A DNA stretch of 64,000 bases from Diphasiastrum complanatum (GCA_029204225.1 MU831976.1:1-64000), one strand, 5' to 3'; shown: positions 29,101 to 40,784, numbered from the stretch's first letter. The notes: generated by a model not told the origin, from the sequence alone. Translations and numbers: made by a program.

Positions 29101-32100
29101 CCCAGGAAGAAGTAAGTACATGAATCTGTGGGTAATGAAGTAACACATGTAGCATGGCTTTGTTTCATTAGCATCTCTTGTTTATCTAAGCACCGTAAAG
29201 TGGTCTGCTTGTAATTTAAAACAAGTTCTTGCTGATACTTTATGTTGCTCTATCATTCAGATACAATCCAAGACAGGTGCAGTTGTAATAACAAGGTGAC
29301 TGGTGCTCTCCTCTTAACCTTGATATTGTTCTTATAGAAATTCTAGCAAGTATGAATTGTTTTACAATCATGCTTACTTTATTTTACTGTGACAGAGGTC
29401 GCTTCAAACCTCCCAGTGGACTGGTCGATAATGAAAAGCCACTATACCTCCACATATCTGCTGGAGTGCATGTGAGTGTATCTTGAATGCAGTGGTTACC
29501 TTGTATGTGGAAAGATTGCTTCAACTTTGTGTCCAAGAGCTGCCATTATTGTCATACATTTTGACATTGCTATGTTTGCAGCTAAAAGATACTGCTGAAC
29601 GCATAAAAGCTGTTGATCAAGCAGCAGCTATTGTGGAGGAAATGTTGAAACAAGGCAGGCAGTCGCAGTCGGGCCCACCTGCAGGACCATTGTCCTGTGG
29701 AGTGGTAAATTCGACATATCGTATACTGATAATATGTCACTTTGACTTCTTGAGAGTTGCTAGTCCTTTTGGGTTACAATGAACGTGAAAGGGGGTGCAT
29801 GTTCTAGATGATGCATTTTTTCCTTGTGCATACATTTTTTCAAAGAATCTTGTTCAATTTCTCTTGTTTTTGAATGTTTTTTTTGAGGCCAGGGATCTTC
29901 AACATTGACAAGCATGATCTATGTGGGTTCCGACACTGATGCATCCTTCAACCTTGTTGGTCGAATACGTGGGCCAAATGTAAGCCCTGGTTTTACTTTT
30001 GCACTGGGTCATTGATGACTTTTTGCAAGGGCACATTAGATTACAGTATACTTATGAGATTTTCCGGAAAAGGAAATTCTTGCTTAGCCATTACATGTAG
30101 ACATAGAGTTTTGCTGTTCGGTTGGGAGAACTGCTGATGATATAGAGTAAGGAGGACTATGGAATCAGGTGTTAGCATTCTGGGTTTTATGAATATCTTC
30201 TTCACACATGGCTCCTGACATATCAATGTCTTCTGGGAGAGATGTTTTGTTGTTGCTGGTTGGGGTTGGTGGATGGGTTTTGAAAAATTGCAGGATCAGT
30301 ATCTTAATCACATCATGAAAGAAACAGGGGCTATTGTTATGCTCAAGGGAAGGGGCTCAGGAAGTACAGACGGTAAGCTTAGGACCTTATTGTGTGTATT
30401 TTAGCTCTTCATTAATCACGTTCTCAGGACAAATTTTGTGAAAGGTTTTCAACTTGGTTCATTGTAGTTTGAAATTTTTATGGAAATTCATGGTTTGGAA
30501 TTATCTTTGGGATTTGAAGATTTTGTGATCATGACTATATATGCAGTTCCTATGCTATGAGTAACAAATGGCAGTGTCTCCTTGCCCTAGTTGCTTGAAA
30601 ATACCACTTTGGGCCCTCAGCATTTATGAGTGCATGTTTTGGAATGTGGCCATTCTAGAATGTGGAACAATGTCCTAAACATAAATCATTTGTTTAGGAA
30701 ATTCGGCTAATAAATAAAGTTAATAAATATACAGACAGAGACATGTTTAAATTCTGTATAATAAATAAATTGAATAAATATACAGACGGACACATGTTTA
30801 AATTCTGTATAAACTTCTCTTTCACTATCTTTTTTTATATACTATTTGTATATATCACAGATTCATAACGTACAAGAGACTGCGACTGCTATGGATGCGT
30901 TCTGTACAGAACGCGGGAAAATCTCCCACATTACCTTGTGTATCAATTCTTCTACTCTAGATCATGAAAACCTCTTTACAACTTGTAGATAAGATTTCTA
31001 GCGGTTAAGATAAAATGCTTGTTTTGACGGACCCCATTTTATACACGTACATTGCCTCTCTATCATAGATCAGAAGAGGTTAGTTCTACAAATTGCACTT
31101 TGGATTACGAGAAGTGCGGGAGGTCAAATCAAATACCTTTCTCCATCTTTTTCATCTTTGGAGTACCTTTTTATAGATTTCATTGCATAATTGGGTTTCC
31201 TATTGTAGGACTGTGAACGATCTTTGTTAGCTTCTTTTTATCATTGGAAGTCACAAACATTGAAAACTTAGATTTCTGGTTTGAGTCACGGTTATTTCAA
31301 CTTTCGTATATTAGGAGAAGATAATAGCAATTTTTGATTAGGTACATGCAAGATTTGATTGGATGGATGGATGTGATGTTGGGAGGGAGGCATGCCTAGT
31401 TTGGAGGAACACTTTTAAATCGAAGGTTTGATAGGATGGAGACATTGTGGAGTTATTTTTTGAGTTTGCATTTTCATTCCTCAGGTACAAGTTTGATTCC
31501 TCACCTTCTACCTCATCTCCGACAGTTTCTCTTTCATCCACAATCGTTTTCTCTTTTTCTCACCCTGTTGAACACACCACCTTCACCTATTCATGTTACA
31601 TCTCTCTTACACCTATCATTGTTACATCCATCATAGAGATTCAATATCTTATCGTGTCTCCTTCGTAGTGTCATTTACCTACGCTTGAAAATGATGACTC
31701 TTTTCTTCATTGTTTTCCAAATATGTTTCACACATCTACTGCATCATTATGTCCCTCTCTTCCATGAGTCAGCTCCACTACTACTGAAGCTTAAATGCTT
31801 AATGTAGAGTGTAATGATGATGCACACCCTCAAGAAAAATGATCTGCCAAAATGTAATTCTGGTTCAGAACATTCTGTTTTGCACATGGAAATTTTTTCA
31901 AAATCGTTATATTTCTATTTATGTTTATTACAAAAAAATTCCTCATAAAAAATAATAATTTGAGCTCAGATTCCTGCAAGTCGACGACTTCTTTTGGGAT
32001 CTTGGGGCCCCAAAAATATATGCTCAAAATTTGGACCATTAATGAGCATTGAATCTTCAGTGAATAAAGAAAATGAGATTGAAAGTGAACATTGAATGAC

Positions 32101-35100
32101 GATAACTAAGCTGACAAGACATACCATAAGCAACAAAAGCTGATCCAAGTCAGGTGTTTTAACATTTGATTTTTAAGGAATATACATATCGTCTTTGTTC
32201 AACCAAAGAAATGAAACTTTTTGAAAATAACCAAAAGTAGCGTATGTATGAATCATAGAAGTAATATTTTATGTATGACTGGATTTTTTATGTCTAAATG
32301 ATACTATGTAAGGCAGCCCAATGTGATTCCTTATTTTTCACTAATTTAAAAAAGTTGACAAATTTTTTTTCGGAAAAAAAGTGGTCTGAGTTTCTTTTTT
32401 TCAGGTCACGTTCTGAAATGTGCTCTGTTTTGAAACATGCTTCTTTGATTTGTAGATACATTCGAAGTAGTTAAGAGTTCCTACAATTTAAAACACTCGC
32501 ATTTCAGTATGTACTGGGCTGTAGGTTGGTATTGAGTATGTAAAAATCACAATTTTATCATGTGACATGTAGTTATGATAATTGTACTCATTCACAATTT
32601 CACATAGAAAATAAATGCTTACTTTTAATAGAAATTATCTATATTATTTATTTAAAAAAATCAATGTATAGTGTGTGAATTGTATTCTTTATAAGCAGAG
32701 TCTTTTTGGATGTGCAGCTGCTAGAGCTTCTGTTTACTCTGATAATACTTTATTGGACATACTTATGTACATGCATTGCATCTGACATGTACATATAGTA
32801 TGCCCATACAAGGGTAATCAGTTAATAGGGGGGCACATATACTTGCAAATGTATTGGTTTTAGGCTTTTTGTCAAGTGTACATACATGACACAGCTACTT
32901 ATGCATAAATATGTAAGTTTTGAAAACTATGTTCTTTCAGTTGAGAAAAATGTTGCCATTTTCTTTTGGATTCAGAAGCGAGTATGCCTTTGCACTTGCA
33001 AATTTCGTGTGACAATGCTAAGGGGCTGGACAATGCTAAGCGGCTTGCTGAAAATCTTCTCGAGACGATTCGTTCCGAGCATGTTTTGTGCAGGTCTTCT
33101 CTTAAAGCATAAATTCAATGTTAGCAAAGTTGATGGTTTACATACATGTTCATGTATTACTGATGTTAGATGGGCAGTTGTACTAATATTGACGGCACGA
33201 TCTTATCACCGACATCAATCTTGAATGGCCATCAAAATGATTCATTTTTAACATGTGAGCTCACGTAATGCTCTTGCCCTTTGTGTGGAAATGCTATTTT
33301 TTGCAAGTTTTTTTGAATGGAAAGTGCTGTGTTTCAGGTCTTCACATTACCAAGTTCCTTCGGGGGCCCCTCATGTATTGGGCCAGATGGCTTTTCCTTC
33401 TATTACTCCTGGTTCACTATTGACATCTTTTTCACCTCAACCAGCCAATGTTGGACCAACCGGAACCGTTACAGCTTCACATTCCCAACCGTAAGTCCAG
33501 AGCATGTTAATCTCAAAAGATTGAATCTCAGAATATTGCAGCATGAGTTTCGTTAATTGACAGGTACCTGATCATTTGATCTACGATTTAATAGAGTGGC
33601 ATTGAGCAGAATTTATGCAGCAGTTCCACCACCAAAGCAACTTTTGTCAGACGGTACATCCATCAGTGAGGAGGTTAGGACTGGAGCAGATGGCAACTCA
33701 GGAGCCTTATTCGCCTCGATCAACAAACCCACTTCAGAGTTGGTTCGTTTGTCTACAAATTCAAAGACGGCATCGGTGCCCTTTGAGGCCTATTCTTCTG
33801 GCATTCCTGCTTCAACTTTGAATTACTTCCAAGCTGGGAGTTCGGCAGTTATGTCTTCTTACCCATCCAGCAGTAATCAAACATATCCCTTTGGAACAAT
33901 GCCCAACTGTGGCCAAAATTTTTCTTCACCTATTGCACACGCTTCTGCCACTCCAGCTGCAACCACAAGCTATAGTGGGTATGGTGGGATTTATCCACAG
34001 GTTTCTCCACTGCAACAAGTGGCAATGGCATTGCAAAGGCCACCTCCTCCTCTATCTGTGAAAGGAGCTGGTTTGGGTTCTTCCTTGGGTTTATCTATGA
34101 AAGCTCCTGCAAGCTCTCACCCTCACCCTGCAAAACCACAGGAGAAACAGTCTGGTCAGCGTCGAAAATTTCAGGAGTTCCCTGTTTCCAAGGAACCATC
34201 AAAAGATGATCAGGTGGGAGATGGTACTACTTTGCATGTAGCCTGAAAGTTGGAAAAATGATTATGTTGTAGTGCAACGGGAAGTCTATTATCTGGACAT
34301 GTAGTTTTTATATCTGGGTGTTTATGTGTTTGTTCTCTCATACTGGTGTCACCTTTTTTTCCCAAAGAGAGACTGTTTCGTAGGGTTTTTATTTCATTTG
34401 AGGAAGTTGAGTTGATTACATCCTTTGCTTATCATCCTTTCACATGATTAAGGGATTGCAGATGAGGTTTAATCTCATATTGCTATTCCACTGGCCCCCA
34501 ATGTGAGCATTGCCCTGAAGAAGTGAGCAGCTCAGAAAGCTTTCATTGTAAAGCTTAATCAATTGCAGCGCATTGCATGATGGAAAGACGGTTAGAACTT
34601 AGCGAGTCTTTGTAAGAGAATTCATCAAGTGTGATTTCTTCGTTTGTTATTGGATAATTGTAGATTTAGTATTAGCCAATATTTGACTCTCTTGACAGTG
34701 ATTTTCAGCATTTTATCCTAGATGTGGTCGACTTGTTTATTTCCATGCTTATAACTCTTTTGTCTACCTGCCAAGAGAGCACCTCCAGATTGTTTCTTTG
34801 CAGTGACCATTCAAGGTTTTGTGTCATGTTTAGCAACAGTAGGCAATCCCATGGACTGGAGCTGCATAATGAATAGGATAATTACCTCTTTATTTTTTTA
34901 TGTGCGACTTGGTCTTTGGTTGAGTATTGATAAACACTATTTTGCATGGTGAATTGCATGATTGATAACTTTATGGGTTTGAACCTTTTCATGGCCTTAA
35001 TGATTATTATTTTAATCTTGGGGCTTTTGAAATCAAATCTGAACTTGAGTGTATCCAGTTATGTGATTACACTACTTCTTTTGACATGTCGGCTGGGCAT

Positions 35101-36477
35101 AATCCAACTTGCTTTTGTATGCTCCTTTGAGATTCAACCCATAGTACCCCGTGGTACCGCTGGTATGGTACCGCCGGTACCATAACAGTGGTACCGCCAG
35201 TACGGTACCGCCCTGGGATCCGCGGTACCAGGGCGGTACCATAATATAAAAAAAAAAACAAAAAAAATTCCCGTGTTATTTTTGCAAAATTTTTTTTTTT
35301 TTTTTTTGTACCGCTGACCAATATGGTACCGCGGTACCATATATGGTCCCGCGGTACCGGGATCCGCGGGACCTGGTACCGCAGGACCTATGATTCAACC
35401 CAATAAGGATATAATAATTCTTCTACTACATTTAGACAGTTAAGTCTTCAAATATTTGATCAAGAAATCCTAAAGAATTAGCCTTACCAAAGGTAGCTTT
35501 TGACATAGGAATCTGTGGTGAGAGAAGTCTGTCGCTAATACTTTTATCATTCTTGCCAGGTATTTTTCTGACCTGCACTGCTGACATCTACCAGATTCAT
35601 CAATGTGGATGTCTGTTTACTTATTTCATGGTTCCTCTTTGACATTTGGAGCTCTAGTCCGAGGATTGCTTGCTGAAGCATCAAAAAACTCCATATTCCG
35701 GATTTTGCGTATTTATGTGCTTGAAATGTCTGGGTTTTGTAGAGCATTTGGATTGTGATGTACGAGTTTTAGACATGGTAGTCTATAGCTTAGTTCATAA
35801 GGTCCCATTTCGCTTAACTTTGTCACCATGGGATTGGAGTCCACTTTTAAAGTATGTTATACAGCAAGTGAATCTATATCTTGTCTTAAACATAATGTCC
35901 TCCGTAGGATAACTGCACTTGCCCTTTGCTTCATATTCATGTTTGTTCTTGTGCTTATGACATTCCTGGGACCTGAAGCAACAAACTATGCGAGCACCAG
36001 TGAACACAGGAGTGGAAGAGACTGACCATCTAGATGGTTTGCATGAAAGTAAAGGCTCTCTTCTACCAACGTTAGCATATACAAAGAAAGAACTCCCCGC
36101 TATGAGTAAATTTGATAAGCAAGGTGATTTCCTTATTTACCAGTCTTTTGCTAGGAGCTTACATAAAAAAAATTCCTAGCTTTATGAATTTATTTTCCCT
36201 CCTTTTTCCGATTGGCATGGTTTTGGCGGCTCTATTTCCCTTGCACTACCATACGAGTTCCTACTTTTGTTTCTATGTATACTGACCTGTACTAATCGTT
36301 TGATATGTGATCTCAAATCATATGCACTTTTACCTCTGTGCTTTAGATACCACAAATGGTGCAGGAATTAAGCTTGTCGATTACGGGGAGGAAGATGAGG
36401 AAATAGTCGGGTCTAGTTTACTGTCTACACCATTGACGAGACCTTACGGAAATGGAAAGCCATTTTGGGCACCTTGA
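20192..36477 (+). CDS. RIK: RIK / KHDC4-like KH-domain RNA-binding protein, 12 exons
   Basis: Exons: 20192-20226, 21978-22221, 28989-29111, 29261-29295, 29396-29471, 29582-29704, 29893-29979, 30294-30372, 32976-33093, 33338-33490, 33595-34223, 36347-36477. All introns are GT-AG, and the total is 1833 nt (610 codons plus stop) with every phase matching. Residues about 13-19 are KKRKWDQP, the shared RIK/KHDC4 N-terminal signature. An Ala/Pro-rich segment follows to residue 93, then a first KH-like region (TRGRFKPPSG, about 146-155). The second KH region is about 222-306, with RGPN and a KETGAIVMLKGRGSGS core. A Pro/Ser-rich tail ends in KLVDYGEEDEE. Maize RIK binds ROUGH SHEATH2 in KNOX silencing, and animal KHDC4 acts in splicing; the same nuclear RNA role here is inference. 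The weakest junction is the exon 11 donor (ATG|GTACTA). Confidence 0.92.
21453..21860. mobile_element. MITE-like repeat in RIK intron 1
   Basis: The ends are inverted copies of each other: GTTCGAGCCAATGTTTCACTG at left against CGAAACATTGTTTCGAGC at right. The interior is AT-rich and non-coding, and its right half (GTCTAGACACTTAAACAACAC ... AAGGCTAGGAATAAAA) recurs in intron 2 at 23455-24010. No clear target duplication was found. Confidence 0.5.
23158..24020. repeat. Related repeat in RIK intron 2 with 232-234-bp tandem units
   Basis: GGCTAGAAATA recurs at 23455, 23689 and 23921, marking two full diverged tandem units and a partial third. Each holds the segments ATCAATGTATGTACTATGTAG, GGAGTTTCGAC and TTGATTAA. 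The outer parts share GAAACATTGG-type and TTCATTCAGTGAAAC sequences with the intron 1 repeat. It is the same family with an internally amplified core. Confidence 0.6.
24560..24690 (+). pseudogene. Ty3/gypsy RT-RNase H boundary remnant (left part)
   Basis: With frame changes, this reads through KIVDPQRYYIL, MVASDCCGVLF and VVAFKSKE. It corresponds to the gypsy region where pol has '...F.vetDAS..aigavL.Q...pvaF.SkkL'. It is cut at 24690 by copia D and resumes in frame at 26817. It lies within RIK intron 2. Confidence 0.62.
24691..25123 (+). repeat. 5' LTR of copia D
   Basis: Direct copy of 26373-26811, lacking the final GGATTCTTACA. It is almost identical to its partner, with only a few substitutions and small indels visible by eye, which suggests a fairly recent insertion. 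Confidence 0.87.
25124..25137 (+). promoter_or_regulatory. Degraded primer binding site of copia D
   Basis: GAGTATGAGAGCCA matches the Met-tRNA site TGGTATCAGAGC at 9 of 12 positions and is correctly placed after the 5' LTR. Confidence 0.5.
25629..26342 (+). pseudogene. Copia D RT C-terminus and RNase H
   Basis: The frame 25629-25838 gives YCQAVGSLIYLCNSRPDISYSV, the block just after the RT domain. A frameshift follows and FCDSDWGGDQDTR appears in another frame. Then VSWLSKKQPTVATSSSEAEY, FTDSQSAIAIARNP and HARTKHIEIHYHFVREKL follow in 25820-26224, and the DVFTKALPR end follows in a third frame to 26342. All RNase H blocks are present but spread over at least three frames. Confidence 0.87.
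26373..26811 (+). repeat. 3' LTR of copia D
   Basis: TG...CA boundaries, preceded by the purine tract AAGGAGGG (polypurine tract). Confidence 0.87.
26817..27060 (+). pseudogene. Ty3/gypsy RNase H remnant (right part)
   Basis: Continues the gypsy frame as LSSAQKNYPTCEKSYMPW, a close match to the 'LS.AekNYp.yEkEllAiv' motif of Ty3/gypsy RNase H. It then decays into stops. The frame at 24690 (Lys-Glu, plus C of the next codon) is completed by TT at 26817, so copia D split one codon. Confidence 0.7.
27342..27465. repeat. Two-copy tandem repeat, about 60-bp unit, in RIK intron 2
   Basis: The segments CTGGTCACAGTTT and AAAAACAAGATAAATGAA occur twice in the same order. The second copy is diverged. 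Confidence 0.6.
30709..30810. repeat. Two-copy tandem repeat, 51-bp unit, in RIK intron 8
   Basis: AATAAATAAA...ATATACAGAC...CATGTTTAAATTCTGTAT is present twice back to back with about five differences. Confidence 0.8.
34224..34246 (+). other. Alternative RIK C-terminus by intron 11 retention
   Basis: If the 34224 donor is not used, the exon 11 frame runs only eight more codons to a TGA at 34244-34246. The protein would then end ...GDGTTLHVA and lack the acidic DYGEEDEE tail. The exon 11 donor is not a strong consensus and intron 11 is 2.1 kb, so a retained or early-polyadenylated form is plausible. This is inference. Confidence 0.35.
35142..35391. mobile_element. GGTACC-rich fold-back element in RIK intron 11
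   Basis: The 250-bp insert is bracketed by an exact 11-bp direct repeat GATTCAACCCA (35131-35141 and 35392-35402). It contains eleven GGTACC palindromes and two GGATCCGCGG. The ends are inverted copies (left TAGTACCCCGTGGTACCGC, right GGTACCGCAGGACCTA). The centre is a poly-A arm facing a poly-T arm around a short loop, so the whole unit can fold as one hairpin. No coding capacity. An 11-bp duplication suits a MULE-type non-autonomous element, but the family is not recognised. Confidence 0.75.
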
Positions 36478-38370
36478 TGGCATATGAATCCGTATGCCGG
36501 AAATTTTGTATTCAGTGATTATTTATTCTTGCTCTTTCTCGAGGGTAAACATAGGATTATCCAGAGTCTCTATATTGTTACGGAAATATGTAAATTGAGA
36601 CTGAGGCTGATTAGGAAGATGATTCTCTTGGGCCATCGACTTCATGACACCACGGTTTTTTGGAGCAGTTCCTTCTCAATATGGGTGCAAGCATAAATGA
36701 AATATCTATCTCGGTTGACTAATCAGAGCAGCTGAGAATGTGATGGTAATTTTTCATGTGATCAATGTATTGATGTATCGATCTGGCAGAAACCGTTTCA
36801 ACAGTATCTGGATAATATGTTGGCCATTTCCATTCATTTATCTGTTGCCTAATCAAGCTTTTCAAATGTAACGAAAGTTCGAGGACATTCCATTTTGGTA
36901 CATGCGCTATTAAAGTTATCGTCCATGCTGGGGTGCTAACAAGTACAGTACGAAATATCTGTTGGTAGGGTCTTACATTTGTGCTCATCTTGAAGGCAGC
37001 AGAGGGTTAGCCTTTCAGTTTCACTGCAAGCCGCAAAGTGAGCTTCACTTTGATAGAGAAATTGGCTTGGGTTTGTTGGGCAATTTCTTATCACGTATAT
37101 GTGATTACTGGTGCTTCTTTAAGTTCCAAATAATATTCTAAAGATCACAAAGCTTCTAGTCATGTATGACTATTACTGAATGCACAACGTATTATCGTCT
37201 GCGTGTGTATATAGGTCCTTTCAATCAGACTACAGATACACAACTAATGTATCTGGGTTAATCAGAGCTGTATTTCTTATTGATAATATGTACTGTTGCC
37301 TTCAAAATGCTTGTTGAGACAAAAGTTTCAAACATAATTTTTGCTCTTTCAAGCTTTTTTTTGTGTATACTATTGATCTTGCATCCACCAATAATACAGG
37401 GAATGCTACTATATAGAGAGTTGTAAAAGTAAGCGACCATATAGTAATTGGAATAAAGTACATGAAGTGTTAATACAAGCGTTGATAAATAGAAAAGAGT
37501 GGGTGATTGAAAAGCAAACATATTTTTCATTCCACCGATGTGAATAACAAAAGCGAAAAAGGGTAGCCGAGGGACTTGGGAGTCGGGACTTAAAATGTTG
37601 TGACTAGAGGGACTAGTTTTTGTGCCCACCCATCTCCAGACTATTTGCTTTGACACGTGATGTTCCAAATGGGAAGTGGGGTCAAATCAACCTATCAAAC
37701 GAGTTTAAATGTGACTGAGTGATGTTAGATGAAAATTTCAAATGTAGGTACCAGTTTGCTTGGACACAAATCTTAGGAAAAGGTGCATATGCTTCCAGAG
37801 CTTTTCTGTTCCAATTAAATTCATGTACTATGTACTATTAGACCTATGTTCCAAATTTACAAATAAGGTAAGGGGGTTGCAACCAGAGTCTTATTTGAAT
37901 GGCGAGGTCGCTGAAAAAGTTGCTGAAATAACGAGGTACATTTCTGATAAATTTTAAAGCTTTTACCTTCTTGGAAAAAACTTTTCAAGTGGAGCAGCTC
38001 TTTATTTTATTCATACCTATCATTTTAAAAGGCTTGGCTTCCTTTAAAGTCCTACTTTTTGAAGGGCATCAATTTTTTAATATTGTAGTAGTTGAATTGG
38101 TTGCCAATCATAAATGTTCAACCATCAAAATTTCCCATTAAATAATATTGTGCATGAAAAGGAATCAAATTATCTTTGCCAATAGTGACCTTAGTTTAGT
38201 GTTCAAATTTTTTAGATATACTACTTAATTTTTCTTGGCATTTAGGCTATATTTGTGAGAAGATACCAATGATTAAACTTAGCCTATCCTCAAAAAGGAT
38301 TATTAAATATTTGATTTTTGAGCCATCGCAATATTTGTGGATGGTTTATACTTTGATGATCACATGCATG
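36478..38370. other. RIK 3' flank and intergenic DNA
   Basis: The RIK 3' UTR must begin here, but no canonical AATAAA signal is obvious nearby. A 136-codon minus frame at 37258-37668 has no recognisable domain and odd composition; I treat it as chance. Confidence 0.5.
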
Positions 38371-38583
38371 TTAGCTTATGCGATTTTTCCAATAGAATCT
38401 TGTATGACAAAAAAATCTTCTATACCAATGAAACACAAACATGGCAAAGGACATTGCACCAATATTGCTAACATATATCATGTTTTTCATAGACATACGC
38501 TTGGTCCTCTCCACCCTCTCAAAGATTCGCTTATCATTGTTCATTCTTATGAGCTGTGCTCTCAAACTTTTGCTAGTTGCCAA
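38371..38583 (-). pseudogene. Possible copia RT C-terminal remnant
   Basis: The minus frame includes MSMKNMIYVSNIGAMSFAM. This resembles the copia block 'm..vpYasavGslmyaM' that follows RT. Nothing else on either side is convincing, so this is a weak call. Confidence 0.35.
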
Positions 38584-39339
38584 TGATTTAGCACAAGAAA
38601 TCTATCAAAAGATTTATTGCCAAACCCTTTTTTTTTTCAAAATGTTGACAACATAAGTTTGAAAATAGCTCGTTTTGTTTCTTTCCTCCAAATATTTCAC
38701 CCTCATTTAGTATTTTTTGACCACTGAACATGGACTCCCACACATTCATAGACCTCTCAAAATTGCACAGGGGACGACATGCCCCTTGACAAAACGTGAA
38801 GTCCATGGAGCACTCTTGATAAAATAATGTGAAATCTTTATAAATTTGTAGTTGAATAATGTGCATGTGAAATGCTACTTCTTCTAGACTAAGTACCTAT
38901 GAAGATTATGTAGCAATAATTTGACACCATTGTCAGTCCTACCGAATGGCTCTACTCCTCCTAGTAGCACTCTTGGTGTAACATCAAAGTTGTGTCTAAC
39001 AAACCAATCTACACCTATGTTTGAAAAAAGAGTGGGATGGATGAATCATGACCACAAAGCTAAAGTCATTCACCATTGCCAAAAATACACCCCTTAATTA
39101 GCACTTATTTTGACCAAGAATTTCAGACTGGAATATTCTGGAAACCCTCAACTACATATCTTGTAGGAAAATCCACAAGTACTAGGTTTGCATTGTATGG
39201 TATCATAGTTACTTTCATCTTCATAGACCATGTGTTTTGTAAAAAGATCTTATATCTTTTCCATCTCTCTAGACACTTTTTTTTTTTCAAAAGAAATACT
39301 CAAGCAAATGATTTACATTTGCATAGATATTTCAACTGC

Positions 39340-39715
39340 CCTGATCCAACAGTCTGCGCGACAGCCACTTACGCCCGAGACTTAGAGCATTTACTGGGGA
39401 TTGAAACCAAATGGGATAATTCCCCCCCCCATATTCTTTGATCCTAATAAGGCGCTCACGTCCGACAAAGTTGAAGATCAATTGCCAGTCGCTCGAGTCT
39501 ATTACCAAGCTACATTCCTTGGCGATCCCTGGACGCGCAGATTTCAAGCCTGGGTCGACCAAGACTAGCTGACATGAGTCCACAAGTCCCTTCACATGCC
39601 CAAGGACTTGAAGAAACTGGACCGCATTAATTTCATGGAAGACGTCACGGGCTACCTGGTCCATCAGAGGCGGGCCAAGAAGACTCTTTACTAAACCGGA
39701 AGAGTGCCGAGGGAC
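39340..39715 (+). pseudogene. Unidentified coding remnant, GC-richer than surroundings
   Basis: The + frame gives CPDPTVCATATYARDLEHLL, then a frame change in a nine-C run (39422-39430). It continues DPNKALTSDKVEDQLPVARV and YYQATFLGDPWTRRFQAW, hits two stops, then MPKDLKKLDRINFMEDVTGY and VHQRRAKKTLY. The residue pattern and codon use look protein-coding, and GC is clearly above the flanks. I do not recognise the family. The minus strand also has a 168-codon open frame (39332-39838), which may be a shadow. It could be a captured gene fragment or an element's own coding end, since an LTR-like start follows at 39739. Confidence 0.42.
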
Positions 39716-39738
39716 CGACACTACTTCAGGTCGTGGAT

Positions 39739-40226
39739 CCTGTTGGGGGTATTCCCGACGAATTGTAAATAAATAATATTGGCCAATAAAATGTGTTGCG
39801 AGGGCATGGCATCCTGCGCGTATAAGCCCATGGCCCAATGAACATGCAAGTTAAGTTGTAAATAGAATAATATACTTGGGCCTTTGTAATTAAAATAAAA
39901 CTTGAGGCCCAAAGTCAATTTTAAAATTAGAGTTCACCTTTTTTGAGTTGGGTCCAATTTTGGACTCACATGAATCTTGTGATTTCCAATGTACTTTTTG
40001 TGGACCCTTGGATCAAGTTGGGTCCAAGATGAATGGATAGGATCAATGTAAATATTAGCCAATAGGATTTTGGGGCAAGGGCCTTCCCCATTTTATAAAA
40101 AGGCACCATTTGTACTCTATTTGCATGCTCAATGAGAAGGAGAAAACTCTACCACTTTTTGGAGTGAAGCATCCTCATTTGCTAGAAAGAAGTACGTGAC
40201 ATCTTACCCTTTAGACATGCATCACA
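39739..40226 (+). repeat. Possible LTR (solo or truncated element)
   Basis: It begins TGTTGGGGGTATTCCC and ends ...GCATCACA. A TATA-like TTTATAAAAAGG lies at about 40092, followed by a short leader, as in an LTR U3-R-U5. No partner copy or matching target duplication is visible, so the call rests on promoter-like layout alone. Confidence 0.35.
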
Positions 40227-40524
40227 GGTCGTCGAACTGGTTGCATTCGAGATGCTCACCCTTTGTGATTGCTCCATGATGGCTTGCTTGATATAGTGCC
40301 ATTGAATTCATATGGCATAGTCTCCTGTGCCATAGAGTATCTGGCGAATTATCATGAGTCTGATGTACTTGATTTGCAGGCAGGTGTACCTTCAAGTGAT
40401 ACAGATTGCCTTTTCTTCTTCCTTGAGTAATGAGCGTACTAGTACTTGCATCAACAACGTTGCATGCTTCGTTTGAAAACGTCACACGCATCCCTACGTC
40501 AGCTATTCTTGCCACTGATAACAA
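40222..40524 (-). pseudogene. Copia E post-protease and gag-pre-integrase segment
   Basis: The minus frame reads LSVARIADVGMRVTFSNEAC (the end of the protease region, as in 'LLSVskl...G..v.F'). It then reads GNLYHLKVHL and DTLWHRRLCHMN, the gag-pre-integrase zinc-binding histidines. The frame ends at 40222, where the element is truncated. Confidence 0.82.
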
Positions 40525-40784
40525 GTCTTGCTACAACGTAGGCACGTACTGAACATCTTCGAGTCGTCTGTCTCTGCTGTTTGTGTTGAGCCATAGTGAA
40601 CTAATACCATTCACTTGATGCTTTGATCCATCTCCAAGAACGATAAATCTTGATGGATCTGCACTTCAGAAATCAGACATTATCCGTCTTGATGTAACGA
40701 AGTGCAAGGTAGCTCCTGAATCAGGAATTACCTCCCTTGTGTCAGGCGTTGATACTGCACACATGTCTGCACAGATGTAGGCGG

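Noticed and set aside
33317-33556. Alternative + frames over RIK exons 10 and 11 (33317-33556, 33615-33821) and over exon 2 (21990-22316)
   Set aside because: They are shadows of the RIK reading frame; the chosen frame keeps splice phase and KH/RIK similarity throughout.
37258-37668. 136-codon minus ORF
   Set aside because: No recognisable domain, mixed hydrophobic composition, no promoter or splice context and no repeat family; compatible with chance in AT-rich DNA.
39332-39838. 168-codon minus ORF
   Set aside because: The opposite strand gives more protein-like segments and continuity across one homopolymer shift; the minus frame looks like the shadow of a GC-rich coding remnant, though this is not certain.
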